NCBI GenBank assembly: GCA_024695565.1
Contig: JAILHX010000054.1
Coordinates: forward strand, 1 to 36,703
Reading direction: 5' to 3'
DNA: 36,703 nt
Source of the DNA: Saccharofermentans sp.
GTDB lineage: Bacteria; Bacillota_A; Clostridia; Saccharofermentanales; Saccharofermentanaceae
The notes under the pieces were generated by a model. That model searched no databases. It was not told where the DNA came from and was given only the letters and a program-made list of their open reading frames with translations. Both the position numbers and the translations under genes were made by a program. Shown piece by piece: positions 32,223 through 36,703 of this stretch. Each line of letters starts with the position of its first letter. Position 1 is the first letter of the stretch.

Positions 32223-34940
32223 ATGGCAGACAGCGACGACAAGAAACAGGCCAGGCTTCAACAGGAAGCCGAGATGGACGAGGTATTCAAGTCAGAACAG
32301 ACCACAATAGTTCCGGTTGACCTTGACGGTGAGATGAAGAAGTCCTTCATCGACTACGCAATGTCGGTTATTTCCGACCGTGCGCTTCCGGACATCAGAG
32401 ACGGACTTAAGCCGGTTCACAGAAGAATCTTATATTCAATGTTTACTCAGGGATTCACGCCTGAGAAGCCTTACCGTAAGTGCGCTACCACGATTGGTGA
32501 CGTTTTGGGACGTTTCCATCCTCACGGCGACGCATCAGTTTACGATGCATTGGTAAGACTTGCACAGGATTTCTCGCTGAGACATCCTCTGGTAGACGGC
32601 CACGGCAACTTCGGTTCGTTGGACGGAGACCCGCCGGCAGCTTACCGTTATACCGAGGCGAGACTTGAGAAGATCGCTCTCGAGATGATGAGAGACATCA
32701 ACAAGAACACTGTTGATTTCAGACCTAACTTCGATGAACACGAGATGGAGCCTGTATCGCTCCCTTCACGTTTCCCTAACTTCCTCGTTAACGGTGCGGT
32801 CGGTATCGCCGTAGGTATGGCTACCAATATCCCGCCTCACAATCTGGGCGAAGTTATCGACGGCTGCATCATGATGATGAATAACCCTGACGTTACCGTT
32901 GACGAACTCATGACGGTAGTTAAGGGTCCTGATTTCCCGACCGGCGGTGCCATCCTCGGAACATCCGGTATCAGAGAGGCATATCTTACGGGTAAGGGCC
33001 GTATCGTAGTCCGTGCCCATGCCGAGATCGAAGATCACGCCGGCAAGACGAGGATCATAATCCACGACATTCCTTATGCGGTCAACAAGGCAAGACTCAT
33101 CGAGCGTATGGCTGATCTCGTTAAGGAAAAGAAGGTTGAGGGCATCTCCGGATTAAGAGACGAATCCGACCGTAACGAGCAGGTCCGTATCGTTATCGAG
33201 CTCAAGAAGGATGCCAACGCTGACGTCGTTCTTAACCAGCTCTACAAGAACTGCTCACTTCAGGATGCCTGCTGTGCCAACATGCTCGCACTCGTACCGG
33301 ACGCAGACGGCAAGCTCGAGCCTAAGCTCGTAGGTCTTAAGGATGCGCTCTATTACTATATCCAGCATCAGGAAGATGTTGTTACACGCCGTACACAGTA
33401 CGACCTCGAGAAGGATGAGGCTAAGAAGCACATCGATGAAGGTCTCCTTATTGCGATGGATTACATCGATGAGATCATCGCCATCATCAGATCTTCACGT
33501 ACCGAGGCTGAGGCTAAGGTCCGCATGTGCGAGAGATTCGGTCTTTCCGACAAGCAGGCCCAGCATATCGTTGATATGAGACTCGGACGTCTCACAGGTC
33601 TTGAGCGTGAGAAGCTCGAAGCTGAGATCAAGGCTCTTACTGAAGAGATCGAATACTTCCACAGGGTTCTTTCTGACAAGGCGCTTCTTGACGACATCAT
33701 CAAGACAGAGATGACCGAGATCAAGAACAAGTTCGCTACACCGAGAGTCTCTGAGATCATCAACGGTTCTTTCGAAGACATCGACGACGAGTCACTGATC
33801 GCAGAAGAGAATATCGTTGTAACTCTCACACACTTCGGTTATATCAAGCGTCAGAGAGTTGACAGCTATAAGGCTCAGCACAGAGGCGGCAGAGGAATCT
33901 CAGGCCAGTCCACGAGAGAAGAGGACTATGTTGAGAAGATCATTACGACAACGACTCACAAGTTCCTGCTCTGCTTCACCAACACCGGACGTGTATTCAA
34001 GATCAAGGGTTACAAGATCCCTGAGACCACATCACGCTCTGCAAGAGGAACGGCTCTCGTTAATCTCCTGAACCTTAACCCTGATGAGACTATCAGGAAT
34101 ATCATCCCGATCGATAACTTCGAGGAAGAGGACCTCTACCTCACAACGGTTACCAAGTACGGTGTTATCAAGAAGACATCGATCGACAAGTATGCGAACA
34201 TCAACAGGAACGGCCTTATCGCTACCAAGATCCGTGAAGGAGACAGCGTTGTTGCAGTCCAGCTTACCAGAGCAGGACAGGAAGTCATCGTTGTCAGTGC
34301 AGCGGGTAAGTCAGTAAGATTCAATTCCGACGACGCCCGTGACATGGGACGTGGCGCTACAGGCGTAAGAGCAATGAAGCTTGCAGAAGACGACGAAGTA
34401 GTAGGCATGGAGCCTGTCGATCCTTCACGTGAGATCCTCGTTATCTCCGAGAAGGGTTACGGCAAGAGATCCAAGATCGACGATTACCGTGTCCAGAGCA
34501 GAGGCGGTAAAGGTATCATCACATACAGGGTCAACGAGAAGACCGGCAGACTCTGCGGTACTGTATCCGTTACCGACGATGATGACCTCCTTATCATCAC
34601 CAGCCAGGGCGTTATTATCAGGGTAAGGGCCAATGAGATTCCTACACTCTCAAGAGCTACTTCAGGCGTTAAGCTCATGAAGTCCAACAAGGCTCTTGTC
34701 GTAGACTTCGCCCTTACAGACAGAGAAGAGGAAGAACCTGAAGAAGGCGAAGAGGGCATTGAAGGCTCCGTAACTTCTGAAGCAGAAGCAACAGAAGCTT
34801 CGGACGAAGGACTAAGCCCCAACGCTGCAAAGGTTCAGGAATTTGCTGATACTTTAGCAGCCGAGATCGAAGAAGAGAACATCGCTTCACCCGAGGATGC
34901 TTCCGGATCAGATGACAGCAGTGAGGATGACGACGTCTGA
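32223..34940 (+). CDS. gyrA: DNA gyrase subunit A
   Basis: GyrA is the DNA-cleaving subunit of gyrase and introduces negative supercoils with GyrB. The 905-residue product has the winged-helix breakage domain with catalytic Tyr143 (AAYRYTE) and the drug-contact region GDASVYD (102-108), a coiled-coil tower, and a C-terminal beta-pinwheel. The GyrA box reads QHRGGRG, one change from QRRGGRG, which separates gyrase from topoisomerase IV. Residue 104, equivalent to E. coli Ser83, is Ala. The last 75 or so residues are a very acidic tail. GGAGG precedes the ATG. gyrB is not in the window. It overlaps the next gene by one base. Confidence 0.96.
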   Translation: MADSDDKKQARLQQEAEMDEVFKSEQTTIVPVDLDGEMKKSFIDYAMSVISDRALPDIRDGLKPVHRRILYSMFTQGFTPEKPYRKCATTIGDVLGRFHPHGDASVYDALVRLAQDFSLRHPLVDGHGNFGSLDGDPPAAYRYTEARLEKIALEMMRDINKNTVDFRPNFDEHEMEPVSLPSRFPNFLVNGAVGIAVGMATNIPPHNLGEVIDGCIMMMNNPDVTVDELMTVVKGPDFPTGGAILGTSGIREAYLTGKGRIVVRAHAEIEDHAGKTRIIIHDIPYAVNKARLIERMADLVKEKKVEGISGLRDESDRNEQVRIVIELKKDANADVVLNQLYKNCSLQDACCANMLALVPDADGKLEPKLVGLKDALYYYIQHQEDVVTRRTQYDLEKDEAKKHIDEGLLIAMDYIDEIIAIIRSSRTEAEAKVRMCERFGLSDKQAQHIVDMRLGRLTGLEREKLEAEIKALTEEIEYFHRVLSDKALLDDIIKTEMTEIKNKFATPRVSEIINGSFEDIDDESLIAEENIVVTLTHFGYIKRQRVDSYKAQHRGGRGISGQSTREEDYVEKIITTTTHKFLLCFTNTGRVFKIKGYKIPETTSRSARGTALVNLLNLNPDETIRNIIPIDNFEEEDLYLTTVTKYGVIKKTSIDKYANINRNGLIATKIREGDSVVAVQLTRAGQEVIVVSAAGKSVRFNSDDARDMGRGATGVRAMKLAEDDEVVGMEPVDPSREILVISEKGYGKRSKIDDYRVQSRGGKGIITYRVNEKTGRLCGTVSVTDDDDLLIITSQGVIIRVRANEIPTLSRATSGVKLMKSNKALVVDFALTDREEEEPEEGEEGIEGSVTSEAEATEASDEGLSPNAAKVQEFADTLAAEIEEENIASPEDASGSDDSSEDDDV

Positions 34941-36376
34941 TGAACAACAGCAGATATGCAGGAATAACAGTTAAGAGCGCGGCTATATTTTTAGCTGCGC
35001 TGTTCCTTGTTTGCAGCTTGGGATTTTTTGCACTTCCGGCAAAGGCCGTATCGGCAGATGTCGGCCAGCCTGAGATCCCCGTTCCTGCATTGAGCGACGT
35101 TCACTGCGCATCCTATTGCGTTTACGATAAGACGACCGGTTATATCGTTATCAGCATGAATCAGGACGACAGAATCTATCCTGCCTCAATGACAAAGATA
35201 ATGACATGCCTCTTAAGTCTTGAACTGTTGGATACATCAGCCAAGCTCACTGTCAGCGCGAGCGCACTGGAGGGTCTTGGTTCAGATTCATCACTTATGG
35301 GTGTCCTTGAGAATGAGAACGTCAAGGTATCCGAGCTCCTTTACGGACTCATGCTCCCTTCGGGCAATGACGCGGCAAACGTATTGGGCGAAGGCTGTGT
35401 TGATGCTTTCTTCGAGAAGTATCCCGCAGGCGGAACTGAAGTTAATGCTGACGGCGTCAATGCGCAGTACCTTCTTGATACATTGAACGATACACAGGAT
35501 AACATCATGGCTTCCCGCAAGCTTGAGGCATTCGCGGTGCTCATGAACCTCCGTGCCGATACATTGGGATGCAAGGGTACGCACTTTGTTAACGCATGCG
35601 GTCTTCCTGACGATAACCACTACACGACGGCTTATGATCTTACACTGATAATGGCAGCCGCATCTGAGATAGATGATTTCAATACTCTTATCAGCTCTCC
35701 TTCTCATGTATTCATCGCTACGAACAGACATAAGTCTGATGCATGGAGCTACGTTAAGAATTCCAACTATCTTCTGTACGATCCCTGGCTCGCATCGAAA
35801 ACAGCCAACGGTACCGATTCACACCTTGCAGCAGTAGTCGGCGGCAAGACAGGAACAACATCTCAGGCAGGCAAGGGACTTACCATCTACACCGTTAACG
35901 AGAACGGTCACGAACTCATGATCTCCATCTGCGGTATTCCGCAGGACTACTATTTCTATACAACCATGTATCTTGCTTCAGTAACTGCATACGGCAATCT
36001 CGCATGCTGGGAAGCTGATCCTGTTACAAGAGTATACGGAACCACGGGCGACTACAGATGGGTCAATGCACCTGATGCTGAGCAGCCTCAGTATGATCCG
36101 CTTATCAATCCCGGTGACGAGCTTGCTGACTTCTATATTGCAGAAGAGACACCTACGCCCACGCCCGCACCTGAGAGTGTTGCTCCTGAGGTTCAGCCGG
36201 TGGAGCAGAAGACATCTTTGGAGCTCTTCATAAGACAGAATCCTGTCATATCCGGAGTGATCGGCGGATTCATGCTTCTTATAATAATATTGAATATTGT
36301 TCTTATGGTACGTATTAACCGTATTAAGCACGCGAACTTAAGAAGAGCCAGGAAGCTCGAATCCAAGAAGAAATAA
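34940..36376 (+). CDS. D-alanyl-D-alanine carboxypeptidase (class A-type PBP5/DacA family)
   Basis: This 478-residue exported enzyme trims the terminal D-Ala of peptidoglycan stem peptides. An N-terminal signal segment (about 12-35, ending AKA) is followed by the S11 peptidase domain with SxxK at Ser83-Lys86 (PASMTKIMT), SGN at 141-143 and KTG at 303-305. A Pro/Thr-rich linker (TPTPTPAP) near 400 and a membrane segment (about 435-458) with a basic cytoplasmic tail anchor it. The start overlaps the gyrA stop in a TGATG arrangement, so the two may be co-transcribed, an unusual pairing. No terminator is obvious after it. Confidence 0.93.
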   Translation: MNNSRYAGITVKSAAIFLAALFLVCSLGFFALPAKAVSADVGQPEIPVPALSDVHCASYCVYDKTTGYIVISMNQDDRIYPASMTKIMTCLLSLELLDTSAKLTVSASALEGLGSDSSLMGVLENENVKVSELLYGLMLPSGNDAANVLGEGCVDAFFEKYPAGGTEVNADGVNAQYLLDTLNDTQDNIMASRKLEAFAVLMNLRADTLGCKGTHFVNACGLPDDNHYTTAYDLTLIMAAASEIDDFNTLISSPSHVFIATNRHKSDAWSYVKNSNYLLYDPWLASKTANGTDSHLAAVVGGKTGTTSQAGKGLTIYTVNENGHELMISICGIPQDYYFYTTMYLASVTAYGNLACWEADPVTRVYGTTGDYRWVNAPDAEQPQYDPLINPGDELADFYIAEETPTPTPAPESVAPEVQPVEQKTSLELFIRQNPVISGVIGGFMLLIIILNIVLMVRINRIKHANLRRARKLESKKK

Positions 36377-36507
36377 GGGGATAAATCTCTCTATTTCAAC
36401 GGGTTTAACCCATAGCAGAAAGCATGCCCGGCAGGGCGGCTCTGATTTAATCGGATAAAGGGTTTGAAGACTTTTTAAAAATATTCAAAAAAGGTCGAAA
36501 AAACTTC

Positions 36508-36536
36508 TTGACTTATTCAACGCTGTGGTATATCCT
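36508..36536 (+). promoter_or_regulatory. Strong rRNA-type promoter
   Basis: TTGACT (36508-36513) and TATCCT (36531-36536) are 17 bp apart, with a run of A-rich sequence just upstream (36475-36503) resembling an UP element. Together with the untranslated leader that follows, this fits an rRNA operon promoter. Confidence 0.7.
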
Positions 36537-36703
36537 TTACAAGCACTTTGACGGAGGCACGACATAAATGTGCTCAAAAATCAAAGGAAAGCACGGATCT
36601 TGAAAATTGAATAGAATGCAAAACTTGAAGTAAAACGGACCTTTTTCAATTCTAAGAATTGAGTTTTTATTAAAGTAATTTGAGCCAAACATGGCTCTCA
36701 AAA
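36537..36703 (+). other. Probable rRNA operon leader; 16S rRNA expected just beyond the window
   Basis: No open reading frame of note is present. GATCTTGAAAATTGAATA (about 36598-36615) resembles sequence common in Firmicute pre-rRNA leaders and spacers. The last bases hold GAGCC/GGCTC (36682-36698), likely one part of the 16S processing stem. From dacA (36376) to the promoter, 36377-36507 shows only a short GGGTTTAACCC dyad and AT-rich DNA. The 16S gene itself is not in the window, so this call is an inference. Confidence 0.55.
36646..36668 (+). terminator. Terminator-like hairpin within the leader
   Basis: TCAATTC (36646-36652) pairs perfectly with GAATTGA (36656-36662) around a three-base loop and is followed by GTTTTT. 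It is AT-rich and weak. In an rRNA leader, antitermination factors would override it; alternatively it is a real terminator and the leader reading is wrong. Confidence 0.4.

Overview
The window looks like chromosomal DNA of a low-to-mid G+C, fibre-degrading member of the Clostridia. This is inferred from gene content and order: the ribosomal protein operon ending rpsE-rpmD-rplO-secY, the conserved rpmH-rnpA-yidD-yidC-jag-mnmE-mnmG-rsmG block, YesM/YesN regulators, and a lipoprotein-dependent sugar ABC importer. An anaerobe of the Oscillospiraceae or Saccharofermentans type is plausible, but no rRNA gene lies inside the window to settle it.

Layout. (1) 1-379: a rearranged stretch with an exact copy of the rpsE/rpmD junction (1-130) joined to an inverted, about 92% identical internal piece of rpsE (131-376); assembly chimera or real duplication. 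(2) 380-2959: rpsE, rpmD, rplO, secY and a strong terminator. (3) 2977-7490: an Mbeg1-like alpha/beta hydrolase, a convergent two-component system and a histidine phosphatase. (4) 7699-12759: a divergent locus with a VTC-type polyphosphate polymerase domain protein, a DUF4956 membrane protein and a beta-helix surface lipoprotein on one side, and an OmpR-type regulator plus kinase on the other. (5) 12796-25050: a glycan-use locus with an intracellular esterase-GH43 fusion, a YesM-type sensor kinase, a YesN/AraC-type regulator, a substrate-binding lipoprotein, two permeases and a YesL-like membrane protein with an unusual C-terminal half. No transport ATPase is encoded here. (6) 25054-36376: rpmH through rsmG, then gyrA and a D,D-carboxypeptidase. 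(7) 36377-36703: a strong promoter and leader resembling that of an rRNA operon; the 16S gene should begin just beyond the right edge.

How the parts work together. In region 5 the kinase and AraC-type regulator probably sense an extracellular saccharide and activate the importer through two 22-bp-phased direct repeats upstream of a good promoter. A hairpin after the binding-protein gene would keep that product in excess over the permeases. Imported, probably acylated xylo- or arabino-oligosaccharides would be de-esterified and cleaved in the cytoplasm by the fusion enzyme. In region 4 the two-component system is divergent from, and probably controls, the VTC/DUF4956/surface-protein operon. 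Its intergenic region carries a CTTAAT/CTTAAG motif also found in front of the other OmpR-type system. Region 6 is the usual translation, tRNA-modification and membrane-insertion block, followed by gyrase A with its own promoter preceded by a Z-DNA-prone tract.

The best candidates for little-described biology are the VTC/DUF4956/beta-helix/two-component locus, the YesL protein with an extra extracytoplasmic domain, and the esterase-GH43 fusion. The rest is mostly conserved housekeeping.
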